The position numbers and the translations under genes were made by a program. DNA of 6,057 nt from Rhizobiaceae bacterium (GTDB taxonomy: Bacteria; Pseudomonadota; Alphaproteobacteria; Rhizobiales; Rhizobiaceae): contig JAJFMR010000194.1 in the NCBI GenBank assembly GCA_020696915.1, positions 1 through 6,057 of the forward strand, written 5' to 3'. The notes under the pieces are model-generated. The model worked only from the letters and a program-made list of their open reading frames with translations, was not told the origin of the DNA and made no database searches. Position 1 is the stretch's first letter. Each line of letters opens with the position of its first letter. This document shows, one piece after another, positions 1 to 5,535 of this stretch.

Positions 1-842
1 GTCAGGTTTTCTGAGAGAACCGGATTGCGTTTGTGAGGCATCGCCGAGGACCCCTTCTGACCTGGCGCGAAGTACTCCTCCGCTTCCAGCACTTCGGTGC
101 GCTGCAGGTGACGGATTTCGATCGCCAGCCTTTCGACGGACGAGGCGATGACGGCAAGCGTGGCAAAGAACATGGCATGGCGGTCGCGCGGAACGATCTG
201 GGTGGAGACCGTCTCCGGCGTCAGGCCGAGCTTTCTCGCGACATGCTCCTCGACCCGCGGGTCGACATTCGCGAACGTGCCCACGGCTCCGGAAATCGCG
301 CATGTGGCGATTTCCTCGCGGGCGCGAACCAGCCGCTGCCTGGCGCGCGAGAACTCTGCGTGGGCGAAGGCAAGCTTCAGACCGAAGGTCGTCGGCTCCG
401 CATGAATGCCGTGGCTGCGGCCGATCGTCGGCGTGTCCTTGTGTTCGAAGGCGCGGCGCTTGAGAGCCTCGAGCAGGGCGTCGAGGTCGGCCAGAAGCAG
501 GTCGCTCGCCCGCGCGAGCTGCACGGCGAGGCAGGTGTCGAGCACGTCGGACGACGTCATTCCCTGGTGAACGAAGCGGGCGTCGGGCCCGACCAGCTCC
601 GCAAGATGGGTGAGAAAGGCGATAACGTCGTGCCGCGTGACGCGCTCGATATCGTCGATGCGGGCAACGTCGAACTCGGCCGCCCTGCCCTTCTCCCAGA
701 TTGTGCGCGCGGCTTCCGCGGGGATCACGCCCAGTTCGGCAAGCGCGTCGCAGGCATGCGCCTCGATCTCGAACCAGATGCGGTAGCGCGTTTCGGGCGA
801 CCAGATGGTGACCATTTCCGGGCGGGAATAGCGTGGGATCAT
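1..842 (-). CDS. purB: Adenylosuccinate lyase, 3' part missing at the window edge
   Basis: PurB catalyses two steps of purine synthesis in the cytoplasm: splitting SAICAR to AICAR plus fumarate, and adenylosuccinate to AMP plus fumarate. Reading leftwards from the ATG at 842, 280 codons are present before the window ends. The usual length is about 435 residues, so roughly 155 C-terminal residues lie outside. Visible family motifs, in order, are TRHDVIAF (residues 69-76), GMTSSDVLDT (94-103), GRSHGIHAEPTTFG (141-154, with the expected catalytic His at 144) and the superfamily signature GSSAMPHKRN (264-273), which carries the mobile-loop serine. This combination separates PurB from fumarase, argininosuccinate lyase and carboxymuconate cycloisomerase. 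The start is supported by an AGGA ribosome site (850-853) seven bases upstream and by the typical N-terminus MIPRYSRPEM. No frameshift or missing key residue is seen. It follows the DUF2259 gene on the same strand after 136 bases. Confidence 0.97.
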   Translation of the reverse strand, partial: MIPRYSRPEMVTIWSPETRYRIWFEIEAHACDALAELGVIPAEAARTIWEKGRAAEFDVARIDDIERVTRHDVIAFLTHLAELVGPDARFVHQGMTSSDVLDTCLAVQLARASDLLLADLDALLEALKRRAFEHKDTPTIGRSHGIHAEPTTFGLKLAFAHAEFSRARQRLVRAREEIATCAISGAVGTFANVDPRVEEHVARKLGLTPETVSTQIVPRDRHAMFFATLAVIASSVERLAIEIRHLQRTEVLEAEEYFAPGQKGSSAMPHKRNPVLSENL

Positions 843-869
843 CGAGCCGTCCTGAGTGCCTGCCGCCCG

Positions 870-898
870 CTCCTAACAGAGGCCCGTGAAATCCTCAA
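870..898 (-). promoter_or_regulatory. Candidate sigma-70 promoter for purB
   Basis: On the minus strand, TTGAGG (898-893) and TAGGAG (875-870) are separated by exactly 17 bases. They match four and three positions of the TTGACA/TATAAT consensus. Transcription would begin about 20-25 bases before the purB ATG, leaving room for the AGGA ribosome site. The spacing is good but the -10 box is poor, so this is a candidate only. It would let purB be expressed independently of the genes upstream. Confidence 0.35.
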
Positions 899-929
899 CG
901 CGCGGCAGGCAAGGAGCGCCGCAGCGGCA

Positions 930-947
930 GACGGTGTCTTGACCGTC
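930..947 (-). terminator. Hairpin after the DUF2259 stop, weak terminator candidate
   Basis: GACGGT (930-935) and ACCGTC (942-947) form a perfect 6-base stem with a 6-base loop, about 30 bases downstream of the DUF2259 stop codon. A second GC-rich self-complementary stretch (GCCGC/GCGGC) lies just beyond it in the direction of transcription. There is no T run, so it is not a standard Rho-independent terminator. It could be an attenuating or RNA-stabilising hairpin, or chance in GC-rich DNA. Confidence 0.25.
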
Positions 948-978
948 CCGCCGGAATTCCCCTTCCACTCCCGAATAA

Positions 979-1728
979 TCACCAGCGCCCGGTCACGGCC
1001 ATCCAGCGATGATCGGGACCTTCGAAGCCGACCCGGCGCACGGAAATCAGGACCGCATAGGCAGCCAGCGAGTTACCGATCGAGAATGTCTGCGCCCCGC
1101 CCAATCCATAGCCGACCGGGCAGCCCCGGCTTTCCGGGACGGAGCCGTCCTCGTGCAGGAGCTCGGTGACGCCGCCGGCTTCGGCGTGGATACGCAGCAG
1201 CCTGAAACCGCTGATCTCGCCGAGGCCTTCGCAGCCTGGCGTTTCACCGAAGGGGACCACCTCCAGGCGGAACTCGAACGGCGCATCGATCGGCGGGAAG
1301 ACGGGCCGCGGAGCCGCCACCAGGCGCAACGGATCGGCCGAAAGTTCGGTGACCGGGTTGAGGGCGGCCGTAAAGCCGCGATTGGCTGCCAGCTCGGCTG
1401 CGGCAACAATTCCCTCACCCTGCTCGCGGGCCTGGCTGCGTGCCGCCTCGAGAGTCGCGGATTCGTCGTCCAGCCGAACCCGCACGGGCGTCCCCGGCAC
1501 GAATGCGTCGTCCGCGGTCCGGATGTAGTAGCGGTTGGAATAGGGGAATCCGGAACCGTCCTGCACCCCATATTCCTCGAAGGCGAACACGCTGCCATCG
1601 GCGCTGAAGCCGAGGATTTCCAGCGCGGCGGCGTCTCCGCCGAAAGCGCGGGCACTCGCGCACAACGACACGAACAGGGCGATGATGACTGGTCTGGCAA
1701 GGCGCATGGCGATGGCTACCGATTGCAT
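979..1728 (-). CDS. DUF2259 family predicted secreted protein
   Basis: The function is unknown. The protein matches my memory of the DUF2259 family, annotated as predicted secreted proteins in alphaproteobacteria, in the block FSADGSVFAFEEYGVQDGSG (residues 41-60) and the DHRWMAVTG ending. It has 249 residues from the ATG at 1728. The N-terminus is an export signal: Arg at 9 and 12, a hydrophobic core from 13 to about 24, and an Ala-Arg-Ala site suggesting cleavage after residue 28. Cys23 lies inside the signal and does not fit a lipobox. The mature part has two cysteines (166 and 203) that could form a disulfide in the periplasm. Start choice is uncertain. A TTG at 1743 is in frame, and an ATG at 1707 would begin right at the signal peptide. 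The ATG at 1728 is preferred because GAGAG lies 4 bases upstream. It sits between the P1 peptidase (89 bases upstream) and purB (136 bases downstream). Confidence 0.85.
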   Translation of the reverse strand: MQSVAIAMRLARPVIIALFVSLCASARAFGGDAAALEILGFSADGSVFAFEEYGVQDGSGFPYSNRYYIRTADDAFVPGTPVRVRLDDESATLEAARSQAREQGEGIVAAAELAANRGFTAALNPVTELSADPLRLVAAPRPVFPPIDAPFEFRLEVVPFGETPGCEGLGEISGFRLLRIHAEAGGVTELLHEDGSVPESRGCPVGYGLGGAQTFSIGNSLAAYAVLISVRRVGFEGPDHRWMAVTGRW

Positions 1729-1817
1729 TGGGCTCTCTGCCAATCTCTAGCAGCTGTCCAGGACTGAATTGAAGTGCCCCGCTCCGCCGGGAGGAGTCGC
1801 GGCCAGGCACGTTTCTT

Positions 1818-2825
1818 TCAGCGGCGCCGCGAAGCCCAGATCGGCAGGAGATCGCCCGCCGCCGCGGACGCCGCAAAGACCGCACGGGCGATCGCCCGCG
1901 CCATGGTCGCTCCGGCCGCCGCATGAAAGCCGACCGCAGCGGGGCCCGAGGGCGCGATGCCGCTCCGCCCCGTCGCCAGCGAGAAGATCAGATCTCCGTC
2001 GACGGGCGTGTGCGTCGGCCAGATCGATCGGGCGAAGCCGTCGTGGGCGGCGATCGCCAGCCGCTTCGCGGCCGCTGCGCCGAGCGCCGCGTCGGTGGCG
2101 ATGACGCCGATCGTGGTGTTTCCGCCCTGCCAGCCGTCGGCGACCTTCGGCATGATCTGGCGAGCCTCGCGCGGCAGCGGCGACGGGTAGCCAAGTCCGC
2201 CGAACTCTTCGCCGATCTCGAAAGGCGACGCCCAGAAATGCGGGCCGTCGGCGACAGTCACCGATCCGGCGGCGTTGACGGCGACGAGTGCGCCGAGCGT
2301 GATGCCGTCCGGGAGCACCGTCGAGGCCGAGCCGAGGCCGCCCTTCAGACCGGCCGTCAAGGCTCCCGTTCCCGCCCCCGCGGTGCCGATCCCGAAATCG
2401 GCCGAGGCGGCCTGCAGGGCCTCATAGCCGAGCTCGCGGTAAGGCGGATACCGGCCCCAATCCTTGCGGCCGCCGTTCTGGAGATCGAACAGGATCGCGG
2501 CCGGGACGATGGGAATCCGGTCGCCGCGCACGGCGTAGCCGACGCCCATCTCGCGCAATCCGGCCTGCACCCCCGATGCGGCGTCCAGTCCGAATGCCGA
2601 GCCGCCCGACAGCACCACGGCATTGACCGCTTCCACCGAATTGTGCGGCTCGAGGAGATCGGTCTCGCGCGTCCCCGGGGCGCCGCCGAGCACCTGCACG
2701 CCACCGACTGCCGGCGCCTCGCAAAGCACGACCGTCACTCCGGATTTCAGCCGGCCGTCCGCGGCGTTGCCGACCCGGATCCCGGCGACGTCGGAAATGA
2801 GGTTGCGCGGGCCGCTGTTGAACAT
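1818..2825 (-). CDS. P1-family self-processing aminopeptidase (DmpA/BapA-like)
   Basis: This belongs to the DmpA/L-aminopeptidase-D-esterase family (MEROPS S58), N-terminal-nucleophile hydrolases that cut themselves into two chains and then release N-terminal residues from peptides, amides or esters; some members act on D- or beta-amino-acid peptides. The 335-residue length is close to the family norm. Visible motifs are the N-terminal LISDVAGIRVGNA (9-21), the glycine-rich GGSAFGLDAASGV (74-86), and GNTTIGVIATDA (235-246), where self-cleavage before Thr237 would expose the nucleophile. HTPVDGDLIFSLATG (272-286) follows in the small chain. No signal peptide is visible, so it should be cytoplasmic. 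The open frame extends far upstream, but the ATG at 2825 gives the expected N-terminus and shares one base with the stop of the binding-protein gene (TGATG). That points to translational coupling, since no clear ribosome site precedes it. The substrate cannot be read from the sequence. Confidence 0.93.
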   Translation of the reverse strand: MFNSGPRNLISDVAGIRVGNAADGRLKSGVTVVLCEAPAVGGVQVLGGAPGTRETDLLEPHNSVEAVNAVVLSGGSAFGLDAASGVQAGLREMGVGYAVRGDRIPIVPAAILFDLQNGGRKDWGRYPPYRELGYEALQAASADFGIGTAGAGTGALTAGLKGGLGSASTVLPDGITLGALVAVNAAGSVTVADGPHFWASPFEIGEEFGGLGYPSPLPREARQIMPKVADGWQGGNTTIGVIATDAALGAAAAKRLAIAAHDGFARSIWPTHTPVDGDLIFSLATGRSGIAPSGPAAVGFHAAAGATMARAIARAVFAASAAAGDLLPIWASRRR

Positions 2826-3898
2826 CAGGGCGCCGTGACTGGCTTGAAACCGGAACCGTCGTGCCGGAACAGACGATACGGGTTTTCCGCCAGATCGCCT
2901 TTCTCGTCGAACCGGACGGTGCCGATTGCTGTCCGGAAATCGCGCCCCGAAAGGCTTGCGGCCAACGGCCCGCCTGCCGCATCGGCTTCGCCGAGCGCCG
3001 CCAGGGCGATCTCGACCGCTGCATAGGCCGGCAGGACGTAGCCCTCGGGAACGATTTCCCGCTCGGCAAGGGACGCGACCACGGCCTGGTCCGCAATGTC
3101 GGCCCATTCCGGAAGCGCTATCATCAGCGTGCCCTTTGCCAGAGGGACCTCCCCGGCAGGCGCCCGCAGCGCCTCGCCGCCGGCGATCACGATGCCGCTC
3201 TCCAGTGCGGCGGCATCGCGTCCCATGATGGCGATGTCGTCGCGGTCGCCGCCGGCGAAGACATGCGTGGCTCCAGCCTTTCGCAGCCGCCCGACCAGCC
3301 CGATCTGGTTGTCCACCTGAGGCCGGAACGTGTCGACGAAAACGGGCTTGAGGCCGGCCTGCTCGGCGGCGAGACGAAAACTCTCGGCAAGCTCACGGCC
3401 ATAGATGGTTCCGTCGTCGACGATCGCGAACAGCTCGGACGCCCACAGGCGGGTGAGCAGTCGGCCGACTGCCTGGCGTTCGCTGTCGGCGCGCGGCCCC
3501 AGCCGATAGACCAGCCAGCCGGTCTTGTGCCGGCGGTCGGTGAGGCTGTCGGTCCTGACGCCGACCGTAATCACGGGGATGCGCGCTTCGGCAAGGATCG
3601 GCATGGCGGCTTCGATGGCTTCGGTGCACAGGAAGCCGACCACGACACGCACCCTGGCCGCCACGAACCGGCGCGCCGCCGCGGCGCCGCCCTCGCCGTT
3701 GCAGGCGTCGTCGGCGACTTCGAGAGCGGCGGAGTTGCCGGCCTCGACTGCAGCAGCGGCCCCCGCACGGATCTGCTGGCCAAGGATCGATGAGGCGCCG
3801 GACAGCGGCGCGGCCACCCCGATGAGGGACTGCGCGGCCGCTTCTCGGGCCAGCAACAGGCCGGCGGCCAGGGCAAGTGTTCGCATCGGAAGGCGCAT
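2825..3898 (-). CDS. ABC transporter solute-binding protein, LivK/branched-chain amino acid type
   Basis: This is a periplasmic binding protein of the Peripla_BP_6 (LivJ/LivK-like) family, which captures amino acids, amides, urea or aromatic compounds for an ABC importer. It has 357 residues. The signal peptide covers about residues 1-23 (MRLPMRT, then a hydrophobic leucine/alanine core, ending AREAAAQ). The mature chain opens with IGVAAPLSGASSILGQQIRAG (from 26), the classic first strand and ligand loop. Cys66 and Cys91 sit where the LivJ-type disulfide is expected. FAIVDDGTIYGRELAESF (157-174) and GYVLPAYAAVEIALAAL (286-302) are typical of the second lobe and hinge. The ATG at 3898 is preferred over the one at 3886 because it gives a more positive n-region; the nearest GGAG is 18 bases upstream, which is rather far. 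No permease or ATPase gene is in the window, so its partner must be elsewhere. The specificity is unknown. Confidence 0.92.
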   Translation of the reverse strand: MRLPMRTLALAAGLLLAREAAAQSLIGVAAPLSGASSILGQQIRAGAAAAVEAGNSAALEVADDACNGEGGAAAARRFVAARVRVVVGFLCTEAIEAAMPILAEARIPVITVGVRTDSLTDRRHKTGWLVYRLGPRADSERQAVGRLLTRLWASELFAIVDDGTIYGRELAESFRLAAEQAGLKPVFVDTFRPQVDNQIGLVGRLRKAGATHVFAGGDRDDIAIMGRDAAALESGIVIAGGEALRAPAGEVPLAKGTLMIALPEWADIADQAVVASLAEREIVPEGYVLPAYAAVEIALAALGEADAAGGPLAASLSGRDFRTAIGTVRFDEKGDLAENPYRLFRHDGSGFKPVTAP

Positions 3899-3920
3899 GC
3901 GGGAAAGAGTATGTTTCTCC

Positions 3921-3940
3921 GCCGGCCAGATTCTGCCGGC
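3921..3940 (-). promoter_or_regulatory. GC hairpin in the leader of the binding-protein gene
   Basis: Two GCCGGC blocks (3921-3926 and 3935-3940) can pair as a 6-base stem around an 8-base loop. In the minus-strand transcript the hairpin ends right at the GGAG that is the only ribosome-site-like sequence before the ATG at 3898. The position suggests it could affect translation. GCCGGC is itself palindromic and common in GC-rich DNA, so chance is a real alternative. Confidence 0.25.
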
Positions 3941-3949
3941 CCTTGCCAA

Positions 3950-3978
3950 CTCGTAAAGGCTGGGTGTCGGGAGCGCAA
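3950..3978 (-). promoter_or_regulatory. Weak candidate promoter for the binding-protein/peptidase operon
   Basis: On the minus strand TTGCGC (3978-3973) and TACGAG (3955-3950) are spaced by 17 bases and would start transcription about 45 bases before the ATG at 3898. Both boxes match only partly, so this is a weak candidate chosen mainly for its spacing and position. Confidence 0.22.
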
Positions 3979-3983
3979 CCTGC

Positions 3984-4018
3984 CAAGCGAACGGTTGTGG
4001 CTGCTGCGCATTCGCTTG
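3984..4018. repeat. Inverted repeat between the divergent promoters, possible operator
   Basis: CAAGCGAA (3984-3991) and TTCGCTTG (4011-4018) are perfect 8-base inverted arms separated by 19 bases. The right arm overlaps the first bases of the candidate plus-strand -35 box (4016-4021). The left arm lies six bases upstream of the candidate minus-strand -35 box. This is the layout expected of a two-site operator controlling divergent genes. No regulator gene is adjacent, and the repeat could be coincidental. Confidence 0.35.
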
Positions 4019-4046
4019 TTCGGCATGCTTTCCAGCCATATATAAC
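4016..4046 (+). promoter_or_regulatory. Candidate sigma-70 promoter for the flavin reductase operon
   Basis: TTGTTC (4016-4021) is followed after 17 bases by TATATA (4039-4044); the overlapping TATAAC at 4041-4046 gives a 19-base spacer instead. This is the only AT-rich patch in the 180-base divergent intergenic region, and it lies about 35 bases before the GTG start. Transcription would begin near 4052. Confidence 0.45.
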
Positions 4047-4078
4047 GGTCGATCCTCTGCAGATGGGAAATTTCCGGC

Positions 4079-4597
4079 GTGCTGACGAAAAACGACATCG
4101 GGCCGCAGACATACCGGGACGCCATGGCGCACTTCGCCGGTGCCGTTCACGTCGTGGCCACGGATGGCATCGCCGGCAGGCGCGGAGCAACCGTCATTGC
4201 CGCCTGTTCGGTCTCGGACTCGCCGCCGACCGTGCTGGTCTGCCTGAACCGCGAGAATCCCCGCAACGATGCCTTCCTCCGCAACGGCACGTTCTCGCTG
4301 AATACGCTGGCGGCGAGCCAGAGGCACCTTGCGGAAGCCTTTTCCGGCCAGACCGGGCTCGGCGTCGAGGCACGCTTCGCGCTGGCCGACTGGGACCGCA
4401 TTTCGAGCGGCTCGCCGACGCTGGTCGGGGCTCTGTCGGTGTTCGACTGCGAGATCATCGACCACAAGGATCTGGCGACCCACCGCGTCCTGTTCGGCAA
4501 GGTGACAGGCCTGCGTATCGGCGAGAACCTGCACCCCCTCCTTTATTTCGGCCGCGGCTACCGCGAACTCGGGGCGCCGTTGACGGAGACTCCATGA
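4079..4597 (+). CDS. Flavin reductase, RutF/HpaC-like small component
   Basis: This is a member of the flavin reductase-like, FMN-binding split-barrel family (PF01613). Such proteins reduce free FMN or FAD with NAD(P)H and hand it to a partner monooxygenase. It has 172 residues, the usual single-domain length. Recognisable blocks are YRDAMAHFAGAVHVVATDG (12-30), the flavin-contact stretch with CSVSDSPPTVLVCLNR (43-58), NTLAASQRHLAEAF (75-88), FDCEI (122-126), and THRVLFGKV (134-142) with PLLYFGRGYREL (153-164). The pattern resembles RutF of the pyrimidine-degradation pathway from memory, but no other rut gene is present, so rutF is not assigned. The start is a GTG with GGGA 10 bases upstream; the nearest in-frame ATG (residue 16) would cut into the domain. 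It heads a plus-strand operon, and its TGA overlaps the next ATG by four bases (ATGA). Confidence 0.9.
   Translation: MLTKNDIGPQTYRDAMAHFAGAVHVVATDGIAGRRGATVIAACSVSDSPPTVLVCLNRENPRNDAFLRNGTFSLNTLAASQRHLAEAFSGQTGLGVEARFALADWDRISSGSPTLVGALSVFDCEIIDHKDLATHRVLFGKVTGLRIGENLHPLLYFGRGYRELGAPLTETP
4585..4588 (+). promoter_or_regulatory. Ribosome binding site of the MoxR gene
   Basis: GGAG lies five bases before the ATG at 4594, inside the last codons of the flavin reductase gene. It fixes the MoxR start, which matters because the MoxR frame stays open for more than 230 codons upstream. Confidence 0.7.
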
Positions 4598-5526
4598 CCG
4601 AGACCCAGCCGCGTCCGGTGCCGCAGACGATCGACGAAACGCTCGACCTGCTTGCCGGCGCCGACTACGTAGCCGACCGCTCGCTGGCGACGGTGCTGTT
4701 TCTGTCGCTGCGCATGAGGCGGCCGCTCTTCCTGGAAGGCGAAGCGGGCGTCGGGAAGACCGAGATCGCCAAGGTGCTGGCGGCCGCGCTCGGGCGGCGG
4801 CTGATCAGGCTCCAGTGCTACGAGGGGCTCGACGTGTCGTCGGCGGTCTACGAGTGGAACTACGCCGCGCAGATGATTGAAATCCGGATGGAAGAGGCCG
4901 TCGGCCAGGTCGATCGGACCGACATGGAGAAGAACGTCTTCTCCGAAAAGTATCTCATCCGGCGGCCGGTGCTCGAGGCGCTGACCGGCACGAGCGGAGC
5001 CGCCCCGGTGTTCCTGATCGATGAGCTCGACCGCACGGACGAGGCCTTCGAGGCGTTCCTGCTCGAGATCCTCTCCGACTTCCAGGTGACCGTTCCCGAA
5101 CTCGGCACGATCCGCGCCGAGGAGCCACCCATCGTCATCATCACCACCAATCGCACCCGCGAGATCCACGACGCGCTGAAGCGCCGCTGCCTCTATCATT
5201 GGGTCGACTATCCCGACGCCGCGCGCGAGCTCGAGATCGTCCGCCGAAAGGTGCCCCATGCAAATCGGCGGCTGTCCGAGGAAGTGGTTCGTTTCATCCA
5301 GAGGCTGCGGGACATCGAGCTGTTCAAGGTGCCCGGCGTCGCCGAGACGATCGACTGGGCGAGTGCCCTCACGGAACTGGACAAGGTGGCGCTCGACCCG
5401 GAGACCATATCCGACACCATCGGCGTGCTCCTGAAATACCAGGACGACATCGCGCGCATCGAGCAGGGCGAAGGCCGCAGGATCCTGAAGGATGTGAAGG
5501 CCGAGCTCGCCGCGGCGGCCGGATAG
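4594..5526 (+). CDS. MoxR-family AAA+ ATPase, CoxD-like
   Basis: MoxR proteins are AAA+ chaperone-like ATPases that work with von Willebrand factor A partners to mature or insert cofactors into enzymes. The closest characterised type is CoxD, needed for the active site of molybdenum-containing CO dehydrogenase. The 310-residue protein shows Walker A GEAGVGKT (49-56), Walker B VFLIDELDR (139-147), sensor 1 in IITTNRTRE (182-190), the arginine pair of KRRC (196-199) and the lid/sensor 2 block TIDWASALTEL (252-262). All key ATPase residues are present. The start is set by a GGAG five bases upstream and by the ATGA overlap with the flavin reductase stop, so co-translation is likely. A CoxE-like gene follows after nine bases. 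The target enzyme is unknown: no hydroxylase, oxidase or methanol dehydrogenase gene is in view. Confidence 0.94.
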   Translation: MTETQPRPVPQTIDETLDLLAGADYVADRSLATVLFLSLRMRRPLFLEGEAGVGKTEIAKVLAAALGRRLIRLQCYEGLDVSSAVYEWNYAAQMIEIRMEEAVGQVDRTDMEKNVFSEKYLIRRPVLEALTGTSGAAPVFLIDELDRTDEAFEAFLLEILSDFQVTVPELGTIRAEEPPIVIITTNRTREIHDALKRRCLYHWVDYPDAARELEIVRRKVPHANRRLSEEVVRFIQRLRDIELFKVPGVAETIDWASALTELDKVALDPETISDTIGVLLKYQDDIARIEQGEGRRILKDVKAELAAAAG

Positions 5527-5535
5527 CTGCCGGAC

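Noticed and set aside
33..1169. A 378-codon plus-strand open frame opposite purB
   Set aside because: It lies antisense to a clear PurB protein, has arginine-rich low-complexity composition typical of GC-rich shadow frames, and shows no family motif.
1009..1767. A 252-codon plus-strand open frame opposite the DUF2259 gene
   Set aside because: The minus strand encodes a protein with a signal peptide and family motifs. The plus-strand frame shows no recognisable domain or ribosome site.
1729..1817. A promoter or terminator in the 89-base gap before the DUF2259 gene
   Set aside because: TTCAAT and TAGAGA lie 18 bases apart but match poorly and would place the start within about ten bases of the ATG. 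The CTCC/GGAG pairing after the peptidase stop is only four bases with no T run.
1923..3026. A 367-codon plus-strand open frame opposite the P1 peptidase
   Set aside because: It is the antisense shadow of a protein with all family motifs; its composition is rich in Arg, Gly and Asp with no domain.
2826..3107. Upstream extension of the P1 peptidase frame to 3107
   Set aside because: The extension runs through the binding-protein gene in another frame. The ATG at 2825 gives the standard family N-terminus and length.
3899..4534. Upstream extension of the binding-protein frame to 4534
   Set aside because: It crosses the divergent intergenic region and runs antisense to the flavin reductase. The signal peptide starts at the ATG at 3898.
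3877..4593. Upstream extension of the MoxR frame, including an ATG at 4063
   Set aside because: It overlaps the flavin reductase in another frame. The MoxR family N-terminus and a good GGAG site support the ATG at 4594.
4079..4597. Naming the flavin reductase rutF
   Set aside because: The sequence pattern is RutF-like, but none of the other pyrimidine-degradation genes is present and the downstream genes are of the CoxDE type.
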